From Acidimicrobiaceae bacterium (GTDB lineage Bacteria > Actinomycetota > Acidimicrobiia > Acidimicrobiales > RAAP-2): DNA of 42,356 nt. Shown here in pieces: positions 24,217 through 31,990 of this stretch (position 1 is the first letter of the stretch; each line of letters opens with the position of its first letter). The DNA is taken from positions 1 to 42,356 of the forward strand of contig DAHUZE010000095.1 in assembly GCA_027306755.1 (NCBI GenBank). Reading direction: 5' to 3'. Made by a program: the position numbers and the translations under genes. The notes under the pieces are model-generated. The model saw nothing but the letters and a program-made list of their open reading frames with translations. It had not been told where the DNA came from and made no database searches.

Positions 24217-25230
24217 TCAGCGCTCGGCGCTGGCGAACAGGGACTGCAACTTGGAGAAGGACTCGATGCACCGGCCGGCACCCAGCACGACGCACTCGAG
24301 CGGCGTGTCCACCAGGTGGACGGGGACGGAGGTGGCGTCGGCCAGCCGCTGCCCCATCCCCTGGAGCAAGCCGCCGCCGCCGGTCAGGTGGATGCCCTCG
24401 TAGATGATGTCCTGGGCAAGCTCTGGCGGTGCGTCGGCCAGGCAGTTCGACGTGGCCGTGACGATCTGGGTGATGTGCTCTTCGATGGCGGACCGCACCT
24501 CGGCGGCCGAGAGCAGCACCGTCCGCGGCATCCCCGTCGACACCTCCCGTCCGCGCACCTCGGCGTCGGGCTCCTCCTCGAACGGCGCGGCGGACCCGAT
24601 CGCCAGCTTCACCGCCTCCGCAGTCCGCTCCCCGATGGCGATCCCGAACTTCGACCGCACGTAGCTCTGGATGGCGGCGTCCAGGTCGAACCCGCCGCAG
24701 CGGATGGCCCGCATGGCCACGAGGCCGCCCAGCGAGATCACCGCCGTCTCCGAGGTCCCACCGCCCACGTCCACGACCATGGACCCCACGGGCTCGTGGA
24801 TGGCCAGTCCCGCGCCGATCGCCGCCGCCATCGGCTGCTCGATCAGGTAGCAGGCGGACGCGCCGGCGCGCCGGGTCGCCTCCTTCACCGCCCGCCGCTC
24901 CACGGCCGTGATCGCCGAGGGCACGCAGATGAGAACCTTGGGCCGGTTGAGGCGGCCCACGCCCACCCGCCGGAGGAGCACGTGGATCATCTGCTCGGTG
25001 ATCTCGAAGTCCGTGATGGCGCCCTGGCGCATGGGCCGCACGGCCACGATGGAGCCGGGCGTGCGGCCGATCATCTGCCACGCCTCCTCCCCGATGGCCA
25101 GCACGCCCTTGGTGCGCGTGTCCATGGCGATGACGGTCGGCTCGTTGAGCACGATCCCGCGGCCCTTGGCGTACACGAGGGTGTTGGCCGTGCCGAGGTC
25201 GATCGCCAGGTCCCGGGACATCCGGGCCAT
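24217..25230 (-). CDS. mreB: MreB/Mbl-like actin-family cell-shape protein
   Basis: A 337-aa bacterial actin. Motifs are the phosphate-1 loop DLAIDLGTANTLVYAKG, the connecting VAVRPMRQGAITDFEITEQM, phosphate-2 SMVVDVGGGTSETAVIS and the adenosine loop IHLTGGGGLLQGM. MreB filaments steer lateral wall synthesis in rods. The start is uncertain: ATG 25230 or ATG 25221, neither with a good ribosome binding site. The longer open frame to 25494 overlaps the divergent HtrA-like gene and looks non-coding. No mreC, mreD, rodA or pbp2 follow in this window; instead the gene sits among envelope protease-like genes, which is unusual, so it may be a second MreB paralogue. Confidence 0.94.
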   Translation of the reverse strand: MARMSRDLAIDLGTANTLVYAKGRGIVLNEPTVIAMDTRTKGVLAIGEEAWQMIGRTPGSIVAVRPMRQGAITDFEITEQMIHVLLRRVGVGRLNRPKVLICVPSAITAVERRAVKEATRRAGASACYLIEQPMAAAIGAGLAIHEPVGSMVVDVGGGTSETAVISLGGLVAMRAIRCGGFDLDAAIQSYVRSKFGIAIGERTAEAVKLAIGSAAPFEEEPDAEVRGREVSTGMPRTVLLSAAEVRSAIEEHITQIVTATSNCLADAPPELAQDIIYEGIHLTGGGGLLQGMGQRLADATSVPVHLVDTPLECVVLGAGRCIESFSKLQSLFASAER

Positions 25231-25280
25231 GGTACGCAGGGTGGGGCGATGCCACTGCCCGGGGGCCGCTCGGTAACCTC

Positions 25281-26435
25281 GTGCCCGTGCATTCGGGACC
25301 CTACACATGGGATCCGGACGACGACGGCAACGACGGTGGAGGGTGGGTCCCTCCCGAGGCGCGCAGCTGGCGCCACCCGTCCGAGCTCCACGCGTCGTAC
25401 GCGGCGGAAACCGGGCTCCCGGTCCGCCGCCTGCATCGCGCCGCTGTACTGGGCGTGGCCTCCTCGGCCATGATGGCCATCCTGGTGGGGGCACTGCTGC
25501 TCGTGAACACGGGGCGCACGTACACGACCGTCACCGCGGACACGGTGGCCCCAGTGACCACGGCGATCACCCACTGCTGCCAGCTCCCCGCCTCCCTGGC
25601 CCGTAGCGCGGAGGAGTCTGTGGTCTCGATCGACGCCACCGCGAGCGGCAAGCCGCTCGGGTGCGGGCTGGTCGTCGGCAACGGCCTGGTGGCCACCACC
25701 ACCAGCGTGCTCGGGCGGGCCCGCCGGGTCCGGGTTGTCGTGGCCACAGGCCGATGGCTCGACGGCACCGTGGTCGCATCAGACACGGGCTCCGGCGTGG
25801 CGCTCCTGCGGCTGGGTGCCTCTCTGCCTGCCGCGCCCGCCACATCGGCCAACGTGCCCGCCGTCGGGCGCGGTGCGCCCGCCATGGTCGTCTCACTGAC
25901 GGCCGCGTCCCCCAAGGCCCGCCCCCTGGCCACGTGGGCGTCGGGCACGGTGGTGTCCGTGGGGAGCCCGGCCCCGGGAGTGGGCGCGGCCAGCATGGCC
26001 GACATCACCCTTCACGGTCCTTCGGTGCCGGCGATGCCGGGCGCCTCCCTGGTCAACGAGCAGGGCAGGGTGGTTGGCATCCTGGACAGCTCCCACGGAG
26101 CGGACCGGGTCTTCCTGCCGATCGGACTGGTCGAGGCCGTCAGCAGCCAGCTGGACACCACCGGGCGCGTCCGCCACGGCTGGCTCGGGTTGACCGACGC
26201 CACACCGCAAGGGACGTCCGGCGCCCTGGTGGTCTCGGTGGATCCCCAGGGCGCCTCGGCAAACCTGCTCCAGCCCGGTGAGGTGATCGTGCGGATCGAT
26301 GGGATCCCGGTGCTGTCGCCGGTGGAGCTCCGGGCGCTGATCTACGTGCTGCCCCCCGGGTCAAAGGTGACTGTCCAAGCGGTGCAGGCCCACCGGGTGG
26401 TCAGGGCCGTCGTGGAGCTCTCCCCCTCGCCGTAG
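25281..26435 (+). CDS. HtrA-like trypsin-fold/PDZ protein lacking the catalytic triad
   Basis: A 384-aa protein, single-pass anchored at about residues 55-76. The cytoplasmic N-terminus has the WRHPSEL motif seen in related actinobacterial HtrA-like proteins. Residues 105-290 follow the trypsin-like fold of HtrA and residues 297-380 form a PDZ domain (GWLGLTDATPQG to SKVTVQAVQA). The catalytic positions are all changed. The TNAHVV block reads TTTSVL (Ser142 for His), the DLAVL block reads GVALL (Gly172 for Asp) and the GNSGGPLVN block reads AMPGASLVN (Pro253 for Ser). It is therefore probably a pseudoprotease, chaperone or sensor. Start GTG 25281 is 50 bp from the divergent mreB start. It is 9 bp upstream of the DUF2342 gene and likely co-transcribed with it. 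Confidence 0.85.
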   Translation: MPVHSGPYTWDPDDDGNDGGGWVPPEARSWRHPSELHASYAAETGLPVRRLHRAAVLGVASSAMMAILVGALLLVNTGRTYTTVTADTVAPVTTAITHCCQLPASLARSAEESVVSIDATASGKPLGCGLVVGNGLVATTTSVLGRARRVRVVVATGRWLDGTVVASDTGSGVALLRLGASLPAAPATSANVPAVGRGAPAMVVSLTAASPKARPLATWASGTVVSVGSPAPGVGAASMADITLHGPSVPAMPGASLVNEQGRVVGILDSSHGADRVFLPIGLVEAVSSQLDTTGRVRHGWLGLTDATPQGTSGALVVSVDPQGASANLLQPGEVIVRIDGIPVLSPVELRALIYVLPPGSKVTVQAVQAHRVVRAVVELSPSP

Positions 26436-26444
26436 CATGCAGCC

Positions 26445-27770
26445 GTGGCGATGAACGATCCCTTCCAGGGCCTTCTCCAGGATCTGCTCAAGGTGATCGG
26501 GGGGTCGGCCGGCGGCCGCTCCGCCTGGCTCGACGCCGCCCGTTCCCTCGCCCAGGGTGTGGCCACCGATGGCGAGCCCGAGCCCAACGCCGATCCCCTG
26601 GAGCGCATACGGCTCGAGGAGCTGGCCCGGGTGGCCGAGCTCCACGTGGGTGAGGCCACCGGGTTGCCGTTCGAACGCTCGCCCGTCATGGTCCCGGTTG
26701 GCCGCGGGGCCTGGGCCCAGAAGGCCCTGGAGGCGTGGCAGCCCATCCTCGGCAAGATGGTCGAGGCGCAACGGGACGTACCGGCGGCCCCACCGGTGCC
26801 CTTCGATGGCGAGGGTGGCATGGAGGAGCTGCTGTCCCGTTTCGCCTCCACGCTCGGGCCGGTGCTCATGGGCATGCAATTCGGGTCCGCCGCGGGGCAC
26901 CTGGCCCAGCGGGCCCTCGGGCAGTACGCGCTGCCGCTCCCGTGGCCCTCCTCGGCGGAGATCCTGGTGACGCCTCAGAACGTGCGACGCTTCGCGGAGG
27001 AATGGAGCTTGCCCGAGGACGAGACGAGGCTCTGGGTCTGCGTTCGGGAGCTGACCACGCACGCTGTGATGACTCGGCCCCACGTGGCCGACCGGATCCG
27101 CTCGCTCGTGGAGTCCCTGACGGTGGAGATGGTGGGTGCCCACCAGGGCCTGGCCGAGCGGCTCGGCGGGGACGTCGCCGACCCCGAGGCCCTGCAGCGG
27201 CTGATGGCCGACCCCGAGGCCCTTCTGGCTGATCTCCTCACGCCCGGGCAGCGCCGCACCTCCGAGGATCTCGTCGCGCTGACCAGCGTGCTCGGCGGCT
27301 ACGTGGACCACGTCACCAGCCGGCTGGCCGCCACCCTCATCGGGTCACCCGGATCCTTGAGCGAGGCCTGGTACCGGTACCGCATCGAGGAGTCCGCGTC
27401 GGAGCAGGCGGCCGGGGCTCTCTTCGGCCTGGACCTCACCCGGGCCCAGGTGGACCGGGGCGCGGCGTTCGTGCGGGGCGTGCTCGACCGGGCGGGCGAG
27501 GAGGGCCTCGGGCGCCTGTGGACCGATGCCCGCCACCTCCCGACGCCGGCCGAGGCCGATGCGCCGGGCCTCTGGTTGGAGAGGATCGCCCTGCCTGAGC
27601 TGGACGACCCGCAGGTGACCAAGGAAGAGCCGGCACCGGGCTCCGGGCCGGCGCCGGGCGTGCCCTGGGGCTCTGAGGCGCCGGAAGAGGGCGGTCCCCC
27701 CTCAGTTCGCCGTCACGACTCGCCGGAGGGTCCCCAAGGCGCGGGGGACCCGGGGGGTCCCGCTTCCTAG
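26445..27770 (+). CDS. DUF2342 (zincin-like) protein without an intact HExxH
   Basis: A 441-aa protein of the DUF2342/Zincin_2 family, related to M. tuberculosis Rv3195. Features include a Gly/Leu N-terminus (DPFQGLLQDLLKVIGG), the GAWAQKALEAWQPILGKM block, MQFGSAAGHLAQRALGQYALPLP and FAEEWSLPEDETRLWVCVREL. At the place where active family members have an HExxH zinc motif this one reads Arg201-Glu-Leu-Thr-Thr-His206, so the first histidine is absent. The domain ends near residue 390. A Pro/Gly-rich tail follows. Zinc peptidase activity is doubtful. Synteny with UPF0182 and PDZ-Lon is shared with mycobacteria. ATG 26451 is an alternative start. Confidence 0.85.
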   Translation: MAMNDPFQGLLQDLLKVIGGSAGGRSAWLDAARSLAQGVATDGEPEPNADPLERIRLEELARVAELHVGEATGLPFERSPVMVPVGRGAWAQKALEAWQPILGKMVEAQRDVPAAPPVPFDGEGGMEELLSRFASTLGPVLMGMQFGSAAGHLAQRALGQYALPLPWPSSAEILVTPQNVRRFAEEWSLPEDETRLWVCVRELTTHAVMTRPHVADRIRSLVESLTVEMVGAHQGLAERLGGDVADPEALQRLMADPEALLADLLTPGQRRTSEDLVALTSVLGGYVDHVTSRLAATLIGSPGSLSEAWYRYRIEESASEQAAGALFGLDLTRAQVDRGAAFVRGVLDRAGEEGLGRLWTDARHLPTPAEADAPGLWLERIALPELDDPQVTKEEPAPGSGPAPGVPWGSEAPEEGGPPSVRRHDSPEGPQGAGDPGGPAS

Positions 27771-27786
27771 CGCCGCTAGTCGGCCG

Positions 27787-28077
27787 CTAGTCGGCCGCTT
27801 CGGACTGCTCGGTCTCCTCGGGAAAGCCGAGGTCCCAGTCCAGCTCGAGGTTCTCCCGTTCGGCGTCGCGGATCACCCGCTCGCGGTTGCGCCGGAACTG
27901 GGGATCGTGGGGCGGGAGCAGCACGAGCCGAGCGAGCACCCGGTCTCTGAACGCATCGATCACCTCGGGCTCCCCGTACTCGGATTGCACCTCCCAGTGC
28001 GGAGCCACCGGCCCCAGGTAGACGACGCGGGCGTGGCCGACGGGTTCGGGGGCCTGCTGAGTGCTCGTTTCGTCCAT
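27787..28077 (-). CDS. Small conserved actinobacterial protein of unknown function
   Basis: A 96-aa acidic soluble protein starting at ATG 28077 (MDETSTQQAPEPVGHARVVY). The middle, YLGPVAPHWEVQSEYGEPEVIDAFRDRVLARLVLLPPHDPQF, is well ordered in appearance and the end is Glu-rich. No catalytic motif or membrane segment is seen. The frame runs on to 28155, but its extra residues are Ala/Pro/Gly-rich and non-conserved in look. It is convergent with the DUF2342 gene, with only 16 bp between stops and an 11-bp direct repeat there, and divergent from a WhiB gene. Function unknown. Confidence 0.7.
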   Translation of the reverse strand: MDETSTQQAPEPVGHARVVYLGPVAPHWEVQSEYGEPEVIDAFRDRVLARLVLLPPHDPQFRRNRERVIRDAERENLELDWDLGFPEETEQSEAAD

Positions 28078-28250
28078 CCGCCCAGGGTAACCCGTGCCCC
28101 ACCCCGCCGGTGCCGCCGGCGCCACGGCCCGGGTCCCCCGTGGGGTGCCGCGCACCCAAGGTCCGCGCGGCCAACATGTCGGTTCCGTTGCCAGCGGACC
28201 GCTACACTTCCAGGGGTCAGTTGGGGGGCGTAGCTGAACGGGGCGATGTC

Positions 28251-28499
28251 ATGAACACCGACTGGATGGCCAGGGGCAAGTGCCGAGAGCTCCCGCCCGC
28301 CGTCTTCTTTCCCAGCGATGGGCTGGGAGTCCAGGCCGCGCAGCGCATCTGCGCCGACTGCCCGGTGACCGAGCCGTGCCTGGAGTACGCCTTGGCCAAC
28401 CGGATCGACCACGGAGTCTGGGGCGGCCGGTCCGAGCGTGAGCGGCGCAGGATCCTCCGCCGCCGGCGGGAGCCGGTGGCGGTGCGGCACCAGAACTGA
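28251..28499 (+). CDS. WhiB-family [4Fe-4S] transcriptional regulator (first copy)
   Basis: An 82-aa WhiB protein. The iron-sulfur ligands are Cys11, Cys34, Cys37 and Cys43 (C-x22-C-x2-C-x5-C), followed by the turn GVWGG (residues 55-59) and the basic C-terminal tail RSERERRRILRRRR, which contacts DNA. Such proteins bind the main sigma factor and respond to redox or nitric oxide. ATG 28251 is preceded by GGGGCG. A TACACT hexamer at 28203-28208 may be the -10 box. The stop is overlapped by the reading frame of the formiminotransferase-like gene, so the two are probably co-transcribed. Confidence 0.94.
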   Translation: MNTDWMARGKCRELPPAVFFPSDGLGVQAAQRICADCPVTEPCLEYALANRIDHGVWGGRSERERRRILRRRREPVAVRHQN

Positions 28500-29443
28500 G
28501 GCAGCCCCCGCTCGAATGCGTCGCCAACGTCAGCGAGGGTCGTGATCCCGAGCTGATCGAGGCGCTGGCCCGCTGTTGCGGGGGGCTCCTGCTCGACGTC
28601 CACGCCGATCCGGACCATCACCGGTGCGTGCTCACCTTCGCAGGAGAGCCAGCCGATGTGGAGGACGCGGCACGCGAACTGGCCCGGGTTGCCGTCGACC
28701 GCCTCCGGCTCCAGGGGCACCTCGGCGCCCACCCCCGGCTGGGCGTCCTCGACGTGGTGCCGTTCGTCGCCTTGGGCGACGCCTCCCCGGTGCCGGCGGT
28801 GTCGGCCAGGGACGCCTTCTCTGCGTGGGCGGGGACCGCGCTCGGCCTTCCCTGCTTCCGCTACGGCCCCCTACCCGACGGCTCCGCCCGGACCTTGCCC
28901 GAAGTGCGACGTGCCGCCTTCTCCCGCCTACCGCCGGACGACGGGCCGGCAGTACCGCATCCCACCGCGGGCGCAGCAGCCGTTGGCGCCAGGGGTGTCC
29001 TGGTGGCTTACAACCTGTGGCTGCAAGGGAGGCCCCGGCACCGCCCGGCCCACGGCGCCGGGAGCCCGGACCCCGTCACCGGCACCCCGGACCCCGACGG
29101 GAGCCCGGACGTGGACGGCGGCCGGGCAGTCGGCGCCCTCGCCCGTCAGGTGGCGCGCGCCCTGCGGGGTCCGGCGGTGAGGTCCCTGGCGTTCGAACTG
29201 GCCCACGGAGTGCAGGTCTCGTGCAACCTCGTCGATCCGGCGACGACGGGGCCCGCTGAGGTCTACGACGCAGTGACCAAGCTGCTGGGGGGGACCGGCG
29301 TTTGGGTGGCCCGCTGTGAGCTGGTAGGGCTGGTGCCGGCGCAGGTGCTGGCCCGGATCCCCTCTCGTCGCTGGGCGATGCTGGACCTGGCCCCCGATCG
29401 CACCATCGAGGCAAGGACCGAGGCCGCAGGGCTGGGGACCTGA
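28496..29443 (+). CDS. Glutamate formiminotransferase-like protein (FtcD N-terminal type)
   Basis: A 315-aa protein matching the formiminotransferase part of FTCD. The N-terminus is LECVANVSEGRDPELIEALA, and the active-site histidine region is QGHLGAHPRLGVLDVVPFVA. The C-terminal subdomain has RGVLVAYNLWLQ and QVSCNLVDPATTGPAEVYD. Between these is a low-complexity Pro/Asp/Gly insertion (about residues 188-215). The enzyme family moves a formimino group from N-formimino-glutamate to tetrahydrofolate. The conserved N-terminus begins upstream of any ATG, GTG or TTG in frame. The only candidate is CTG 28496, overlapping the whiB stop as CTGA. The first standard start (GTG 28628) would delete the conserved SEGR segment. 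No cyclodeaminase domain is present. Confidence 0.78.
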   Translation: MRQPPLECVANVSEGRDPELIEALARCCGGLLLDVHADPDHHRCVLTFAGEPADVEDAARELARVAVDRLRLQGHLGAHPRLGVLDVVPFVALGDASPVPAVSARDAFSAWAGTALGLPCFRYGPLPDGSARTLPEVRRAAFSRLPPDDGPAVPHPTAGAAAVGARGVLVAYNLWLQGRPRHRPAHGAGSPDPVTGTPDPDGSPDVDGGRAVGALARQVARALRGPAVRSLAFELAHGVQVSCNLVDPATTGPAEVYDAVTKLLGGTGVWVARCELVGLVPAQVLARIPSRRWAMLDLAPDRTIEARTEAAGLGT

Positions 29444-29605
29444 GCCGCCGCGCGTTCCGGTCGAAACCGGCCACCCAATCCGGACCAAGCCGGCCGCGCA
29501 GCTCACGGCCGCGCAGCTCACGTCTGGCGCACCGGGCCGGCGCTGCCCCCGCGCAGCGCCCGGTCCCGACCTCGTCCCGGCGGCAGGGCCAGCCGGGAGG
29601 TGCGT

Positions 29606-29890
29606 TCAGCCTGCGGCTACGTCAGAGGCTCGTCGCTGGAGGGCCCTGGCGCGCCGGACGCGACGACGTTCCCGCTCGCTCATGCCGCCCCAGATGCCGA
29701 ACTTCTCGCCGTTGGCCAGCGCGTACTCCAGGCAGTCCTCCTGAACCACGCAGCCGCGGCAGACTTCCTTCGCCTCGCTGGTGGACGCGCCCCGCTCCGG
29801 GAAGAACAGGTCGGGGTCCACGCCCATGCAGTTGGCCTGGGCCTGCCAGCTTTGCTCCTGGCGACCGTAGAGCAGTGACACAAGGTCCAC
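29606..29890 (-). CDS. WhiB-family [4Fe-4S] transcriptional regulator (second copy)
   Basis: A 94-aa WhiB protein. The ligands are Cys21, Cys44, Cys47 and Cys53, then GIWGG (residues 65-69) and the basic tail SERERRRVRRARALQRR. GTG 29890 was chosen because GGGGAGG lies about 8 bp upstream; the longer frame to 29965 would cross a 16-bp palindrome. The N-terminal 20 residues before the first cysteine and the DPDLFFPERG segment resemble WhiB1/WhiB2-like members. It is transcribed toward the first whiB/FtcD-like pair and away from nothing on its 5' side; the upstream VWA gene is on the same strand and ends 97 bp away. Confidence 0.93.
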   Translation of the reverse strand: MDLVSLLYGRQEQSWQAQANCMGVDPDLFFPERGASTSEAKEVCRGCVVQEDCLEYALANGEKFGIWGGMSERERRRVRRARALQRRASDVAAG

Positions 29891-29923
29891 TGGCTCGCCT
29901 CCCCTCGCCACCCTTGGTGGCAC

Positions 29924-29939
29924 CGTTGTAATTACAACG
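29924..29939. promoter_or_regulatory. Perfect 16-bp palindrome upstream of the second whiB gene
   Basis: CGTTGTAATTACAACG is a perfect inverted repeat centred 42 bp upstream of the GTG start of the WhiB gene (minus strand). It is strikingly AT-rich for this genome. TGACAT lies just above it on the minus strand and TAATTA inside it, so it probably overlaps the promoter. The binder is unknown: a dimeric repressor or autoregulation are possible. Confidence 0.6.
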
Positions 29940-29986
29940 ATGTCATACCGCGATGGTGAATGCAAGGGCGCGCCCGCACGTCTCCC

Positions 29987-31990
29987 CTATCCCGCCGCCC
30001 GGTAGGCCCTGCGGTGCCGGAGGAAGTCCACCAGGACGTAGCCGCCCAGCGCATCGGGGGTGGTGGAGAAGGTCCGGCCGCCGTTCACCTGGGCGATCTG
30101 CTCCACGAAGGGGAACTGCGTGCGCTCAATGTCCAGGGCGAAGACGTTGATGGTGATGCCGGCACGCGTGCAGCGCATCACCTCCGCCATCGTCCGGCGG
30201 AGCGTCTCGGGCACCGGCGGGTAGTTGAAGTGGACCTCCCCGTCCCGGTCGATGTGCGCAGTGGGCTCCCCGTCGGTGACCACGATGATCTGCTTGGTGC
30301 CGTGCTCATGGGCGAGCATCGTGCGGCCCAGCAGCAGGGCGTGCTGGAGGTTGGTGCCGTACACGTAGTCCCACATGGCGGTGGGCAGGTCCTTCGGCTC
30401 GATCGTGCGGGCTACTTCGGAGAACCCCACGATGCCCAGGAAGTCCCGCGGGAACCGGGTTGCGATGAGGGCGTGGAGCGCCATGGCCATCTTCTTGGCC
30501 GGCACGAAGTTGTCGCGCATGGGCATCGACATCGAGAGGTCCACGGCCAGCACGGTGGCGGCCCGGCTCAGTGCTTCAGTCTCCACCACCTCAAAATCCT
30601 CGGCGGCCAGTCGCACGGGCACCCCGCTCCCGGCCCGACGCACCGCATTGTGGACAGTCCGGCTCAGGTCGAGGGTGAACGGGTCGCCGTACGCGTAGGG
30701 CTTGCTCGTCTCCTCCCGATCGTGCCCCGACCCTGACCACGCCGCCTCGTGATCGCCCATCTGGTCGCGCCGCAGCGAGGCGAAGAGATCACGCAGCGCG
30801 TGCTGGCCCAGCCGCCGCACCCCTCGGGGCGTGAGCTCGGTGCGGCCTCCCCGGTTCTCGATCAACCCCGCCTCTTCCAGATCCCGGACCAGCCGGGCCA
30901 GGCGCTCGAGTGACCGCGTGACGTCCTCGCCCACGAGCGGCTCCAGGGCATCGAGATCGATCTCCGCCAGCGACGCCGGCGACGACGCCGACCGCAGCAC
31001 CTCCTCGGCACGCTCGATGGCGCCGGCCTGCTCCGCCAGGTCCGTGGCCTCCCCCAGTCCCAGGGGGGCGTCGCCGGAGAAGCGGAACCCCTGGCCCCAA
31101 CCGGCACCGGGCACGGCCCGCTCCAAGTTGTACGCCAGGCGGTCCACCTGCCAGCGCAGGTCCAGGTCCTCGAGGAGGGACTGTGCCAAGGCCTGCAGCT
31201 CCGAACGCTGGCCGGGGTCCATCGAGCGCCACATGGCCTCGGCCGCGGCCATGCGCCGAGCCAGTTGCTCCAGCAGCTCCTCCAGGGAGCCGGCACCGGG
31301 GAAGAGGTCCCCGAACTCGGCCATGAACGCGTCAAAGCTGGGATCCAGCGGCGCGCCCCGCTCCCGCTGCTCGATCATGCGGTTCAGGCGGTCGAACGCG
31401 TCCCGCATGCGGGCCAGCTGAGCGGGGTCCGGGTTGCGCATGGCGTCGGCCATTCCCTGGAAGTAGGCGTCGGCTACCTCCGCCCGCAGCTCTTCCACCA
31501 GGTCGGCCAGGCGCTGGCGGGCATCCGACGACACGAACTCGTAGCGCTGGAGCTCCCGCAGCTTTCCCGCGACATCCCCGGGAAGCAGGTCGAGGGCGAT
31601 GCGGCGCTCGGCCGCCACTTCCGAGGTCACGTCCGCGCGCCGCTTGTCTCCTGACCGGCGCGCCTCCTCCTCCAGGGCGTCGACCGCCGCCCGCTCCACC
31701 TCCACCACGCCGTCGAGGGCCTCGGCCACCTGGGCCAGCCGGCCGTCGGACGCGCCCGCTGACAGCAGCTCCTCCCGGCGCCGGCGGAGGCGGTCGAGCA
31801 TCTCGCGCACGCCGAGGACCCGGTCGCCGCCGGCCGTGCGTACCCCCGTCCTCAGGAGGCGGCGAAGGGCGGCGTCGAGGTCCCCACCGGCCAGGAGCTC
31901 GTCGGTGAGGGAGGCCAGCAGCTCGTCGGGATCGAGCCCCGAGCCGTCCTGGCTGCCGTCCCAGGCCGAGTAGTCGTACCGGGCCGTCAC
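29987..31990 (-). CDS. VWA-domain protein, partner of the MoxR-like ATPase
   Basis: A 667-aa cytoplasmic protein. The first 460 residues are mostly charged helices of unknown fold, with Leu/Arg/Glu-rich stretches. The von Willebrand A domain is C-terminal (about 465-640), with the MIDAS motif DLSMS in ATVLAVDLSMSMPMRDNF, a conserved TNLQHALLLGRTML and the TDGEPTAH aspartate. GTG 31990 overlaps the stop of the AAA+ gene by 4 nt. MoxR-AAA+/VWA pairs act as chelatase- or chaperone-like machines that insert metal or remodel proteins. The target of this pair is unknown; no chlorophyll or cobalamin genes are near. Confidence 0.9.
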   Translation of the reverse strand: MTARYDYSAWDGSQDGSGLDPDELLASLTDELLAGGDLDAALRRLLRTGVRTAGGDRVLGVREMLDRLRRRREELLSAGASDGRLAQVAEALDGVVEVERAAVDALEEEARRSGDKRRADVTSEVAAERRIALDLLPGDVAGKLRELQRYEFVSSDARQRLADLVEELRAEVADAYFQGMADAMRNPDPAQLARMRDAFDRLNRMIEQRERGAPLDPSFDAFMAEFGDLFPGAGSLEELLEQLARRMAAAEAMWRSMDPGQRSELQALAQSLLEDLDLRWQVDRLAYNLERAVPGAGWGQGFRFSGDAPLGLGEATDLAEQAGAIERAEEVLRSASSPASLAEIDLDALEPLVGEDVTRSLERLARLVRDLEEAGLIENRGGRTELTPRGVRRLGQHALRDLFASLRRDQMGDHEAAWSGSGHDREETSKPYAYGDPFTLDLSRTVHNAVRRAGSGVPVRLAAEDFEVVETEALSRAATVLAVDLSMSMPMRDNFVPAKKMAMALHALIATRFPRDFLGIVGFSEVARTIEPKDLPTAMWDYVYGTNLQHALLLGRTMLAHEHGTKQIIVVTDGEPTAHIDRDGEVHFNYPPVPETLRRTMAEVMRCTRAGITINVFALDIERTQFPFVEQIAQVNGGRTFSTTPDALGGYVLVDFLRHRRAYRAAG

